64,000 nucleotides of DNA from an uncultured Collinsella sp. (GTDB taxonomy: Bacteria; Actinomycetota; Coriobacteriia; Coriobacteriales; Coriobacteriaceae), in the NCBI GenBank assembly GCA_958370785.1, contig CATXKN010000008.1, forward strand, positions 1-64,000, given 5' to 3'. The position numbers and the translations under genes are program-made. The notes beneath the pieces were generated by a model. The model worked only from the letters and a program-made list of their open reading frames with translations, was not told the DNA's origin and did no database searches. Numbering within the stretch: position 1 is the stretch's first letter; every line of letters starts with the position of its first letter. Below, piece by piece: positions 25,138-33,688 of the stretch.

Positions 25138-28100
25138 ATGCTCATTCACCGTATAGCCGCGCAGCTCTACACTGCCGAGGCCTTGCAGACTGTCGAGGTC
25201 GGACTCGATGCCGGCGAGGATGTGACGCTGGCCGTGTCGCAGTCGGGTCGCACGCTTATGGCTGCCGCCCAGTTTGCGCGTCGTCCGCGCCCCACGGTCT
25301 ACATCGTGAGTGGCGAGGATGCAGCCGATCGCGCCGCACGCAGTCTGGCCGCCTATGTGGGCCTGGCGCACGTGTGTCGTTTTCCCGAGCGCAAGGACTA
25401 TCCGTGGCGCGAGCAGGCGCCCGACGACGCCGTGGTGGCCCAGCGCTGCGAGGCGCTCGGGCGCATCGTGCGCGGGGACAACTGCATCATGGTCGCCTCG
25501 GCCCGCGCGCTGTTGCGTTGCGTGCCGCCGGTCGAGAGCCGCTACTGGGAGTCCACGACCTTCGCGGTGGGCGAGGAGATTCCCTTTGACGAGGTGCCGC
25601 AGCGTCTGGTGGGTATGGGCTACACCAATGCCGGCGCCGCCGACGCGCCCGGCCTGTTCCGTGTGCACGGCGACACCGTCGAGGTGTTTCCCGCGCAGGA
25701 AAAGGCGCCCGTGCGCATTGAGTTTTTCGGCGACGAGATCGACCGCATCCGCCGCATGGTGAGTTCAACGGGCCAGACCATCGGCAACGAAGACAGCATC
25801 GAGATCTTCCCGTGCCGTGAGCTGGCGCTTACCGACGAGGCCGTCCACAACATGCATGTGGCGCTCTACCGCGCCAGCCAGGACGACAGCAAGTTGGCGG
25901 CGCTGCTCGAGATGGTGGATGCGCGCATCGTCACGCCTGAGCTCGACCGCTTTTTGCCGGTGATGTACGGCCAGACCGTGAGTCCGCTGTCGCATGTGAG
26001 CGGCAAGGCGCTCGTGGTGCTGTCCGAGCCGCGCTCGCTGTTCGACGATTGTCTGCGCGCCTACGAGGATATCGAGGCGCGTGCCGGCGAGGCGGGGGTC
26101 GACCGTCTGGACGGCCTGTACGTGCGCGCCCAGCAACTCGACTTTGGCTCCCAACAGCGCCTGAACTACGTGAGCCTCATCCGTGCCGGCGGTGCGGTGA
26201 CGGCCGAGCTCAAGATTGAGCAGCCTGCCATCGCAGGCTCGGACAACCGTTTTATGACGCGCATCCAGGAGGTCGTGGGCAAGCGCTATGCCTGCGTGTT
26301 TGCCATCCCCGACCGCGGTGCGCGCGAGTCGATGGAGCTTACCTTTGGCGACGAGGGCATTACCTTTGAGGAATCGCTGACCGCGGCGCCCGAAAATGCC
26401 GGTGCCATCGGCGATCGCGTGCGCGTGGCGGCGGCGGATTCCGCCGACCGTGCCGCACGCCAGGAGGCCCATGCTTCCATTCGCGAGCGTAAGGCCGATG
26501 CGCTCAACGCCCGCTCGCTCGAGGCGGGCGCCGCGCAGGCTGCCGCCGGAGCCGCTGTGCCCACCATCTCGCGCGGGCGTGTGACCTTTGTGGACGCGGC
26601 CCTGCCGCAGGGCGTGGTGGTGCCCGACGCCAATTTGGCCGTGTTCTCGATCGCCGACCTCAACGCCCGCATGGATGCCAACCGCGCGCGTAGCCGCCGC
26701 AAGGTTGACATTACACAGATCACCTTCCCGTTTAAGCCGGGCGACTACGTGGTGCACGCTACCCACGGTATCGCGCTCTTTAGCGAGATCGCGCGCCAGG
26801 AAGTGGGCGGCAAGGAACGCGACTACTTTTTGCTGGAATACGCCGATGGCGACAAGCTCTACGTGCCGCTGGAGCAGGTCGACCGCATTACGCGCTATGT
26901 TGGTCCCGACGGCGATAAACCGCGCCTGACCAGGCTCAACACCGCCGACTGGACGCGGGCTACCAACAAGGCGCGCAAGAATGCCAAAAAGCTGGCGTTT
27001 GACCTGGTCGACCTGTATACGCGCCGCTCGTCGATTACCGGTATCGCCTGTCCGCCCGATACGCCCGAGCAGATCGAGATGGAGGAGAGTTTCCCCTACG
27101 ACGAGACGCGTGACCAGCTGGAGGCTATCGCCGACATCAAGGCCGACATGGAGGCGCCCAAGCCCATGGACCGCCTGCTGTGCGGCGACGTGGGTTTCGG
27201 CAAGACCGAGGTCGCCCTGCGCGCGGCCTTTAAGTGCGTGGACTCCGGCCGCCAGGTCATGGTGCTCTGCCCCACGACCATTCTGGCCCAACAGCACTAC
27301 GAGACATTTTTTGAGCGCTTTGCCCCGTTTGGTCTGGAGGTTGAGGTGCTCAGCCGCTTCCGCACCCCGGCGCAGCAAAAGCGCGCGCTTAAGGCGTTTG
27401 CCGAGGGCACGATTGATGTGCTCATCGGCACGCACCGCCTGCTTTCGGCCGATGTGAACCCCAAGAACCTGGGCCTGGTGATCATTGACGAAGAGCAGCG
27501 CTTTGGTGTGCAGCACAAGGAGCAGCTCAAGAACCTACGCGAGCAAATCGACGTGCTCACGCTCTCGGCCACGCCGATTCCGCGAACCATGCAGATGGCC
27601 ACGAGCGGCGTGCGCGACATGAGCCTGATCACCACGCCGCCGACCGGGCGTCGTCCCGTGATCGTGCACGTGGGGGAGTACGACCCCGACGTGGTGAGCG
27701 CGGCGATTCGCCTGGAGGTGGGCCGCGGCGGTCAGGTGTATTACGTGTCCAACCGTGTCAAGACCATCGACGATGCCGTGGCGCGCGTGCACGAGGCCGC
27801 GCCCGAGGCGCGCGTGGGTGTGGCACACGGCAAGATGAGCCCGCGCGAGGTCGAGGACGTGATGATCGAGTTCGCGACCAAAAAGATTGACGTGCTTATC
27901 GCTACGACCATCGTGGAGAGCGGTATCGACAACGCAACGGCCAACACGCTCATCATCGAGGACTCGCAGCGTTTGGGCCTGGCGCAGCTCTACCAGCTCA
28001 AGGGCCGTGTGGGCCGCTCTGCCACGCAGGCCTACGCGTACTTTATGTTCCCCGGCGAGCTGCCGCTCACCGAGGAGGCAACGGCGCGCCTGACCGCGCT

Positions 28101-28770
28101 TTCCGAGTTCCAGGACCTGGGCAGCGGCATGCGCATCGCCATGCGTGACCTGGAGATCCGTGGTGCCGGCTCGCTCATGGGCGCCGAGCAGCACGGCAAC
28201 CTGTCGAGCGTGGGCTTTGATCTGTTTACGCAGATGCTGGGTCAGGCCGTGGCCGAGGCGCGCGGCGACGACGATGCCGGCGTGGAGGCGGCGAGCGTGG
28301 GCATCAACCTGCCGGCCGACTACTTCTTGTCCGAGGAGTACATGCCAGCGGTGGACCAGCGCGTGCTCGTGTACCGCAAGCTCGCGGCGGCCGAGGACCT
28401 GGAGAGCATCGACGAGGTGCAGGAGGAGACCGAGGCGGCGCACGGTGAGCTGCCGTTGGCGGGGCTCAACTTGTTCAACCGCGCGCGCATCCGTATCCGC
28501 GGCGAGCGCCTGGGGCTCGAGAGCGTCACGCTCAGCGGCGGGCGTATCACGTTTTTGGGGGTCGACGTGCCCAAGAAGGTGGCCTTTGAACTTAAGACCC
28601 GCTACGGTGCGGTGAACTTCCCCAAGAGCCGCAAGCTCTCGGTGCCCTACAAGGCGGGCGCCGGCGCGGGCAGCGGCCTGGGTCGCGGCCTCGACGCCAA
28701 CGACGGCACTGGCCCGGTGGCCGCGGCACTCATGCTGCTGCAGCAGCTGGGTGCCAGCGACGACGACTAA
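25138..28770 (+). CDS. mfd: Transcription-repair coupling factor Mfd
   Basis: A 1,210-residue ATP-dependent DNA translocase that removes RNA polymerase stalled at lesions and recruits UvrA. It has UvrB-homologous N-terminal domains and a CarD-like RNA-polymerase-interaction domain (FKPGDYVVHATHGIALF to VPLEQVDRITRYVG, about 535-590). The RecG-like helicase motor follows with Walker A GDVGFGKTEVALRA, DEEQRFGVQHKE (motif II) and the TRG-type region VGRGGQVYYVSNRVK to GRVGRSATQAYAYF. The C-terminal TRCF domain ends in an Ala/Gly-rich tail. The ATG has a GGAGGAA ribosome site. It is of normal length and shows no damage. Confidence 0.97.
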   Translation: MLIHRIAAQLYTAEALQTVEVGLDAGEDVTLAVSQSGRTLMAAAQFARRPRPTVYIVSGEDAADRAARSLAAYVGLAHVCRFPERKDYPWREQAPDDAVVAQRCEALGRIVRGDNCIMVASARALLRCVPPVESRYWESTTFAVGEEIPFDEVPQRLVGMGYTNAGAADAPGLFRVHGDTVEVFPAQEKAPVRIEFFGDEIDRIRRMVSSTGQTIGNEDSIEIFPCRELALTDEAVHNMHVALYRASQDDSKLAALLEMVDARIVTPELDRFLPVMYGQTVSPLSHVSGKALVVLSEPRSLFDDCLRAYEDIEARAGEAGVDRLDGLYVRAQQLDFGSQQRLNYVSLIRAGGAVTAELKIEQPAIAGSDNRFMTRIQEVVGKRYACVFAIPDRGARESMELTFGDEGITFEESLTAAPENAGAIGDRVRVAAADSADRAARQEAHASIRERKADALNARSLEAGAAQAAAGAAVPTISRGRVTFVDAALPQGVVVPDANLAVFSIADLNARMDANRARSRRKVDITQITFPFKPGDYVVHATHGIALFSEIARQEVGGKERDYFLLEYADGDKLYVPLEQVDRITRYVGPDGDKPRLTRLNTADWTRATNKARKNAKKLAFDLVDLYTRRSSITGIACPPDTPEQIEMEESFPYDETRDQLEAIADIKADMEAPKPMDRLLCGDVGFGKTEVALRAAFKCVDSGRQVMVLCPTTILAQQHYETFFERFAPFGLEVEVLSRFRTPAQQKRALKAFAEGTIDVLIGTHRLLSADVNPKNLGLVIIDEEQRFGVQHKEQLKNLREQIDVLTLSATPIPRTMQMATSGVRDMSLITTPPTGRRPVIVHVGEYDPDVVSAAIRLEVGRGGQVYYVSNRVKTIDDAVARVHEAAPEARVGVAHGKMSPREVEDVMIEFATKKIDVLIATTIVESGIDNATANTLIIEDSQRLGLAQLYQLKGRVGRSATQAYAYFMFPGELPLTEEATARLTALSEFQDLGSGMRIAMRDLEIRGAGSLMGAEQHGNLSSVGFDLFTQMLGQAVAEARGDDDAGVEAASVGINLPADYFLSEEYMPAVDQRVLVYRKLAAAEDLESIDEVQEETEAAHGELPLAGLNLFNRARIRIRGERLGLESVTLSGGRITFLGVDVPKKVAFELKTRYGAVNFPKSRKLSVPYKAGAGAGSGLGRGLDANDGTGPVAAALMLLQQLGASDDD

Positions 28771-28857
28771 CAAGTAGGGGCGTGGCGGGACGGAGCTATC
28801 AGCTGCTCTTTGCCCCGCCGCCTCGCAGGTTGATTCTGACCCCATCGAAAGGAAAGC

Positions 28858-29721
28858 ATGTTCGGATACATCTATAAGAAAGATGTCGCCATTATCGCGG
28901 TTGTCCTGTGTCTTTGTCTGGGCGTGGGCAGCTTCTTCGATTATCAGATCTCGAGTGCGCTGTTCAACATCGGCAGCATGTACGGCCGCTTTATCGAGGC
29001 GGCCGGCGAGCTGCCGTTTGAGCTGACGGCGAGTGTCGCGGGCGTTATGCTCGTGCGCTCGGCACGACCCGATTCCAAGACGAGCAAGTGGCTCGCCGTG
29101 CTGGGCGTTCTGATCAACGTGGGCCTGGTCGGCTACGAGATTATCGGATCGCTGCGCGTCGGCGGCAAGCTCATCGCGTTTCAGCTGGTTCTGACGTTTG
29201 CGTTGGTCATCGCAGCCAACCTCATCGCCTATCGCCTCACGCGCGACACCGACCCCGACGAGCTTACGCGCTGGGCGTTGATGGTACTGGCCGTGTGGGT
29301 CGCTCAGGCCATCATCCTCAACGTCATTGTTAAGCCGTTGTGGTCGCGCCCGCGCATGCGCGTGATCGAGGTCACGCCGGGGCTCAATTTTCAGCCGTGG
29401 TGGGTGATCGGCAATCCCGACAAGTGGACCTATATCGCCGCCGGCGTGATCAAGGACGGGTTCAAGTCGTTCGCGAGCGGACACACGGCGCATGCGGCGA
29501 TCGGCCTTATGCTTGCCGGGCTTCCCGCGGCGGCCTTTAAGGAAAAACCGTCGCGCCGCCGCGTGGTCTTTTGGACGGCGGCTGTGGTCGCGGCGCTCGT
29601 CGCGTTTGGCCGCATCGTGATCGGTGCGCACTTTTTGAGTGACGTGAGCTGCGGCTTTGCCCTGGTACTGGCACTTGAGTGCCTTGCCGCGCGCATTGCC
29701 TATCCCAACGGCGTACAATAG
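28858..29721 (+). CDS. PAP2-family membrane phosphatase
   Basis: A 287-residue protein with about six membrane segments. The phosphatase motifs are KPLWSRPRMR (first), FASGHTAHA (second, SGH with nucleophile-assisting His) and GRIVIGAHFLSDVSCG (third). Such enzymes dephosphorylate lipids such as phosphatidic acid or undecaprenyl pyrophosphate at the membrane. The ribosome site is GAAAGGAAAGC. The gene stands alone after mfd. Substrate uncertain. Confidence 0.87.
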   Translation: MFGYIYKKDVAIIAVVLCLCLGVGSFFDYQISSALFNIGSMYGRFIEAAGELPFELTASVAGVMLVRSARPDSKTSKWLAVLGVLINVGLVGYEIIGSLRVGGKLIAFQLVLTFALVIAANLIAYRLTRDTDPDELTRWALMVLAVWVAQAIILNVIVKPLWSRPRMRVIEVTPGLNFQPWWVIGNPDKWTYIAAGVIKDGFKSFASGHTAHAAIGLMLAGLPAAAFKEKPSRRRVVFWTAAVVAALVAFGRIVIGAHFLSDVSCGFALVLALECLAARIAYPNGVQ

Positions 29722-29766
29722 CTCCGTTTGAATCATCTGGCCGATACCCGGTAAGAGAGGATTGCC

Positions 29767-30792
29767 ATGCTCGCGTTTAACAACGATTATTCCCACGGCG
29801 CACATCCGGCAGTGCTGCAGGCGCTTGTCGACACCAATATGGAGCCGCAGCCCGGCTACGGTACCGATGCGCATACCGAGCGTGCCAAGCAACTTGTCCG
29901 CGAGGCCTGCCAGGCCCCCGATGCCGACGTGTTTTTTCTGGTGGGCGGCACGCAGGCCAACGCGACGGTGATCGACATGCTGCTCGCGCCGTACGAGGGC
30001 GTCGTTGCTGCTGAGACTGGCCACGTCGCTTGCCACGAGGCGGGCGCCATCGAGTTTGGCGGCCACAAGGTGCTCACCATCCCCGGCTACGAGGGCAAGA
30101 TGCACGCCGAGGACCTCGAGAACTATATCCAGGTGTTCTACGAAAACGAGAGCTACGAGCACACGGTGTTCCCAGGCGCCGTGTACGTGAGCCTATCGAC
30201 CGAGTACGGCACGCTGTACTCCAAGGCCGAGCTCGCGGCGATTCACGCAGTGTGCCAGAAGCGTGAGATTCCGCTGTTTGTGGACGGTGCTCGCCTGGCC
30301 TATGCGCTGGCGGCCGATGAGTGCGACATTACCCTGCCCGAGCTGGCGCAGCTGTGCGACGTGTTCTACATCGGCGGCACCAAGTGCGGCGCTCTGTGCG
30401 GCGAGGCCGTGGTGTTTTGCGGCATGCACGCCCCGGCGCATCCCATTCCGCGTATTAAGCAGCATGGCGCACTGCTTGCCAAGGGCCGCCTGACGGGCGT
30501 GCAGTTCGAGGCTCTTTTTACCGATGGCCTGTATTTTGAGATTGGTCGCCAGGCGATTGAGACCGCTCAGGCGCTGCGTCGCGTGCTGCACGAGCGCGGC
30601 TACCAGTTCTTCTTGGAGACGCCGACCAACCAGCAGTTCGTGATTCTGCCCAACGAGGACATGGCCCGCATTCGCGAGCATGCGTCGATCGAGTACTGGG
30701 AAAAGTACGACGATACCCACACGGTGGTGCGTTTTTGCACCAGCTGGGCCACGACGCAGGAGGATATCGACGCGTTGGCGGCTGTCCTGTAG
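29767..30792 (+). CDS. Low-specificity threonine aldolase-like PLP enzyme
   Basis: A 341-residue cytoplasmic fold-type I PLP enzyme of the beta-eliminating lyase family. The start MLAFNNDYSHGAHPAVLQAL, the cofactor-stacking His in GHVACHEAGAIEF, the Asp in FVDGARLAYAL and the Schiff-base Lys in FYIGGTKCGALCGEA (about residue 206) are all in place. It should cleave L-threonine or L-allo-threonine to glycine and acetaldehyde; related phenylserine or other aldolases cannot be excluded. A strong terminator follows. Confidence 0.88.
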   Translation: MLAFNNDYSHGAHPAVLQALVDTNMEPQPGYGTDAHTERAKQLVREACQAPDADVFFLVGGTQANATVIDMLLAPYEGVVAAETGHVACHEAGAIEFGGHKVLTIPGYEGKMHAEDLENYIQVFYENESYEHTVFPGAVYVSLSTEYGTLYSKAELAAIHAVCQKREIPLFVDGARLAYALAADECDITLPELAQLCDVFYIGGTKCGALCGEAVVFCGMHAPAHPIPRIKQHGALLAKGRLTGVQFEALFTDGLYFEIGRQAIETAQALRRVLHERGYQFFLETPTNQQFVILPNEDMARIREHASIEYWEKYDDTHTVVRFCTSWATTQEDIDALAAVL

Positions 30793-30810
30793 CCTGATGT
30801 AATGACAAGG

Positions 30811-30855
30811 GGCCGCCCTGCGCCTGGGCTTGGCGCAGGGCGGCCTTTGCTTTTG
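30811..30855 (+). terminator. Terminator after threonine aldolase
   Basis: A perfect 14-bp stem GGCCGCCCTGCGCC / GGCGCAGGGCGGCC with a 7-nt loop and a TTTGCTTTT tail. Confidence 0.88.
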
Positions 30856-30870
30856 AGGGAGAAGGGTTGT

Positions 30871-31461
30871 ATGACCGAGATGTCCGAGCCGACAATTCGC
30901 CTAGCGACGCCCGATGATGCGCCGGCGTTGCTTGCCATCTATGAGCCGTATGTGCGCCAGACGGCGATTACCTGCGAATACGAGGTGCCGAGCGTTGAGG
31001 AGTTCGCCGGGCGCATCGAGCGTACGCTCAAGCGCTACCCGTATCTGGTGATGGAGCTGGACGGGCGTCCGGTGGGTTATGCCTATGCGAGCCCGCTCAA
31101 CAGCCGCGAGGCATACGACTGGTCGGTCGAGACGTCGATCTACCTGGCGCGCGATGTGCGCCACGGCGGGCTGGGCCGCAATCTGCACGATGCGCTCAAG
31201 CAATGCCTGGTCGCGATGGGCATCACCAACATGTGCGCCCTCATCGCCGTGCCGCACGACAAGGACGACGAGTACCTGACGCGCAACAGCCAGGATTTCC
31301 ATGCTCATATGGGATATCGCCTGGTGGGCACCTTCGACCGCTGCGCCCAAAAGTTCGGCCGCTGGTACGACATGTGCTGGATGGAGCTGGTCCTAGCCGA
31401 GCGCACACCCAACCAGCCCAAACCAATCTGGTTTCCCGACCTCCCCAAACCCACCATTTAG
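30871..31461 (+). CDS. GNAT N-acetyltransferase (phosphinothricin-acetyltransferase-like)
   Basis: A 196-residue acetyl-CoA-dependent transferase. Typical features are IRLATPDDAPALLAIYEPYV at the N-terminus, ITCEYEVPSVEEFAGRI, and the acetyl-CoA loop ARDVRHGGLGRNLHDAL (about 91-107, R-x-x-G-x-G/L pattern), then AVPHDKDDEYL and MGYRLVGTFDRCAQKFGRWYDMCWMEL. This is the pat/YncA subgroup, which acetylates small amines or amino acid analogues. The GGAGAAGGG ribosome site fixes the start; an upstream in-frame start would run through the terminator. Confidence 0.88.
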   Translation: MTEMSEPTIRLATPDDAPALLAIYEPYVRQTAITCEYEVPSVEEFAGRIERTLKRYPYLVMELDGRPVGYAYASPLNSREAYDWSVETSIYLARDVRHGGLGRNLHDALKQCLVAMGITNMCALIAVPHDKDDEYLTRNSQDFHAHMGYRLVGTFDRCAQKFGRWYDMCWMELVLAERTPNQPKPIWFPDLPKPTI

Positions 31462-31483
31462 GGACAGGTTTATTTTGGCAGGT
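31460..31483. repeat. Partial copy of the GGGACAG/TTTTGGCAGGT element
   Basis: AGGGACAGGTTTATTTTGGC plus AGGTT lies between the convergent acetyltransferase and GntR stops. It is the same core as the fuller copies at 38841, 40978 and 48868. Confidence 0.6.
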
Positions 31484-32205
31484 TAGCCGATGGGTTCGGT
31501 GTATTTGGCGCGGTCGGTGCGTTGGATGCGCTTGGAGACGTGGAGCGGGCGACCGTCGGTGTCGTAGACGTAGTCGGTGATTAGGATCAACGCCTGCCCG
31601 CGCTCAACGTTGAGCAAAAACGCCTCGTTTTGCGAGGCATAGCACACCTCAAAGGTCTTGTGCCCCTGTGCCGGCGCGCGATGGAACTCCTGTCGCAGCG
31701 TGGCGTAGAGCGAACCATTGATATCGCGATCGATGAGCGTCTCGAAGCTTGGCGGCAGGTAGGTGGTCTCCAAGCACAGCGGCGCGTCGTCCAGGTAGCG
31801 CAGGCGGACAAGTTTGACGAGCTTACTGCCCACGGCGGCGTCAAAGAACTTGGCTATGCTGCCGGCCGCCTTGGCAAAGCCCGAGTCCACGGTGCGCGTG
31901 GTGGGCTTCATGCCCTGGCCTTCGACCTGTGCCGTGTAGCTCGAAAACACCAGGTTGTTCTCATGGAGCGCCGGCGTGTCGGCCACAAAGGCGCCACGCC
32001 CACGCTCGGTGCGCACCAGGCCCTCATCAACGAGCACCTTAAGGGCGTGGCGCACGGTGCTGCGCGACAGCCCCGATTCGTCCATGAGTTCCATCTCGGA
32101 CGGCAGCTTGTCTTCGCGCGCGTAGACGCCGGCGGCGATGCGGTCACGCAGCATGCCCGCCAAGCGCTCGTATTGGCTCAGTTTCTTTTTAGATGAGACG
32201 CTCAT
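31483..32205 (-). CDS. GntR/HutC-family regulator of the adjacent SIS gene
   Basis: A 240-residue repressor type. A winged helix-turn-helix (about 10-75: YERLAGMLRDRIAAGVY, LPSEMELMDESGLSRSTVRHALKVL, GRGAFVAD) is joined to a C-terminal UTRA ligand-binding domain (about 95-235). HutC-type members bind sugar phosphates or amino-acid-like effectors. It is divergent from the SIS-domain gene 206 bases away, and the space between holds several GTATGC-type half sites. Control of that gene, and of itself, by an Amadori-compound phosphate is the natural inference. Confidence 0.9.
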   Translation of the reverse strand: MSVSSKKKLSQYERLAGMLRDRIAAGVYAREDKLPSEMELMDESGLSRSTVRHALKVLVDEGLVRTERGRGAFVADTPALHENNLVFSSYTAQVEGQGMKPTTRTVDSGFAKAAGSIAKFFDAAVGSKLVKLVRLRYLDDAPLCLETTYLPPSFETLIDRDINGSLYATLRQEFHRAPAQGHKTFEVCYASQNEAFLLNVERGQALILITDYVYDTDGRPLHVSKRIQRTDRAKYTEPIG

Positions 32206-32411
32206 ATTGCCAACCTATATCTAACTTGTATGCTTAACTAAGCAAGCATGTATTCAACACGACAACAAAACCGCTGGTAACGAACAATCGAAAACCTCAC
32301 CAGCAAAATTTCTAAGACAAATATAGCATACAACTAGTCGACATAACCAAAACATGTATGTAACTTGTATGCCTGTGATGAGCATCAAACGAGAAGAAAG
32401 GCTGATGCACG
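32206..32411. promoter_or_regulatory. Divergent control region with repeated ACTTGTATGC sites
   Basis: AT-rich compared with its flanks. ACTTGTATGC occurs near 32224 and again near 32363; GCATACAACTAG (the reverse-complement half) is near 32327, and CATGTATG variants lie near 32247 and 32354. These look like operators for the divergent GntR regulator and differ from the ACGTTATA motif used elsewhere in the cluster. Confidence 0.55.
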
Positions 32412-33404
32412 ATGACTACTCAGGAACAGGTTAAGGATGTCGTCTCCCAGGTTTTGGCTGACAAGGCAGACAAGGGCGGCATCAAGCGCGTCGTGTGGAT
32501 TGGCGCTGGCGGATCCAACGGCGGCAACTATCCTGCCCAGTATTTTATGGAGCACGAGGCCACGCAGGTCGTGAGCTCCAGCTACACCAGCAACGAGTTC
32601 GTGCACGCCACCCCGGCCTACGTCAACGAGAACACCCTGGCCGTGGTCGTGTCCATGCGCGGCACCAAGGAGACCATCGTCGCCGCCCAGGTCGCCAAGG
32701 ACCACGGCGCCAGCACCATCGCCATCTATGTCGACGAGTCCGGCCTTACCGAGGTCTGCGACTACAAGATCCAGTACGATAGCCTGGCCGTCGATGAGTC
32801 CTGCATGGGCCGCACCAACTCCGCCGTCGTGACCATGATCGCCATGGAGCTTACGCAGCAGACCGAGGGCTATGCCGAGTACGAGACCGCTATGGCCGCG
32901 TTCGACTTGGTCGACCCCATCTATCGCAAGGCCGTCGAGTACACCCGTCCGCTCGCTGCCAAGTGGGCCGAGCAGAACGCCGACAAGCCCTGCATCAACG
33001 TCATGGCCCAGGGCCCGCTCTTTGGTGCCGCCTACGTCTTTAGCATCTGCAACGTGCAGGAGATGCTGCAGATCGACTCCTGCACCATCAACACCTGCGA
33101 TTTCTTCCATGGCCCCTTCGAGATTCTGGACAAGCGCACCTCGCTGTTCCAGCTCATCAGCGTCGGCCGCAGCCGCTGCAACGACGAGCGCGGCATCCGC
33201 TTCGTCAACCAGTACGGTGGCGAGCGCGTCTATCAGCTCGACGCCAAGGAGCTCGGCCTCAACGACATCAAGGACAGCGTGAGCGAGTACTTCAACCACC
33301 TGATCTTTGCCCCGATCCTCAACAACGTCTACATGCGTGCGCTTTCCGCCGTCACCCACAAGGACTACATGACGCGCCGCTACATGTGGAAGCTTGACTA
33401 CTAG
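32412..33404 (+). CDS. SIS-domain Amadori-6-phosphate deglycase-like protein
   Basis: A 330-residue protein with two SIS (sugar isomerase) domains of the FrlB/FraB/GfrF group, which split fructosamine-6-phosphates into glucose-6-phosphate and an amine. The sugar-phosphate loop is WIGAGGSNGGN (about 29-39) with a second loop near VVVSMRGTKET (78-88). Glu217 and His233 (in DFFHGPFEI) are 16 residues apart, matching the catalytic Glu/His spacing of FraB. It ends TRRYMWKLDY, and the C-terminal Tyr is shared by all the SIS proteins here. A divergent GntR regulator precedes it. Which Amadori compound it uses is unknown. Confidence 0.85.
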   Translation: MTTQEQVKDVVSQVLADKADKGGIKRVVWIGAGGSNGGNYPAQYFMEHEATQVVSSSYTSNEFVHATPAYVNENTLAVVVSMRGTKETIVAAQVAKDHGASTIAIYVDESGLTEVCDYKIQYDSLAVDESCMGRTNSAVVTMIAMELTQQTEGYAEYETAMAAFDLVDPIYRKAVEYTRPLAAKWAEQNADKPCINVMAQGPLFGAAYVFSICNVQEMLQIDSCTINTCDFFHGPFEILDKRTSLFQLISVGRSRCNDERGIRFVNQYGGERVYQLDAKELGLNDIKDSVSEYFNHLIFAPILNNVYMRALSAVTHKDYMTRRYMWKLDY

Positions 33405-33440
33405 GGGATAGAGCGGCCTAACAGCTCGATGTCCTCATAA

Positions 33441-33505
33441 GTTGCGGTGGAATAGTTCCTGTTTGGGGGCTTGAAGCCTCTATTTAGGAACTATTTCACC
33501 GCAAC
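33441..33505. repeat. 20-bp inverted repeat
   Basis: GTTGCGGTGGAATAGTTCCT (33441-33460) pairs with AGGAACTATTTCACCGCAAC (33486-33505), with one G-T position and a 25-nt loop. It follows the SIS gene without a T-run. Confidence 0.75.
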
Positions 33506-33514
33506 CGCCAAGTA

Positions 33515-33594
33515 ATCCGCTGGGGATGGAGGAAAACGGATCACTGACTCAGACCAGCCCCTCAGTGATCCGTTTTCCTCCGTCCCCAGCGGAT
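33515..33594. repeat. 33-bp near-perfect inverted repeat
   Basis: Arms 33515-33547 and 33562-33594 match over 33 bases with one G-T position (left arm begins ATCCGCTGGGGATGGAGGAA), 14-nt loop. The right arm is followed by CATTTTTCC, so it could also terminate the SIS transcript. It is only 10 bases after the previous inverted repeat. Confidence 0.8.
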
Positions 33595-33620
33595 CATTTT
33601 TCCGTTCGGCGATTTGTGTC

Positions 33621-33652
33621 TTGAAAAATGTATATAACGACTATAACGTAGT
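33621..33652 (+). promoter_or_regulatory. Promoter with overlapping ATAACG operator half-sites
   Basis: TTGAAA (33621-33626) and TATAAC (33643-33648) are 16 bases apart. TATAACGA and TATAACGT are tandem around the -10 box, so a repressor bound there would block RNA polymerase. Related sites precede other units of the cluster. Confidence 0.5.
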
Positions 33653-33688
33653 GTGAAACATATTGGAAACAATACCGAGGAGGCTGCG

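Noticed and set aside
27535..30162. An 875-codon open frame on the minus strand across mfd, PAP2 and aldolase genes.
   Set aside because: It spans three well-supported plus-strand genes and their spacers and is composed of His/Arg/Gln/Ala-rich sequence without motifs.
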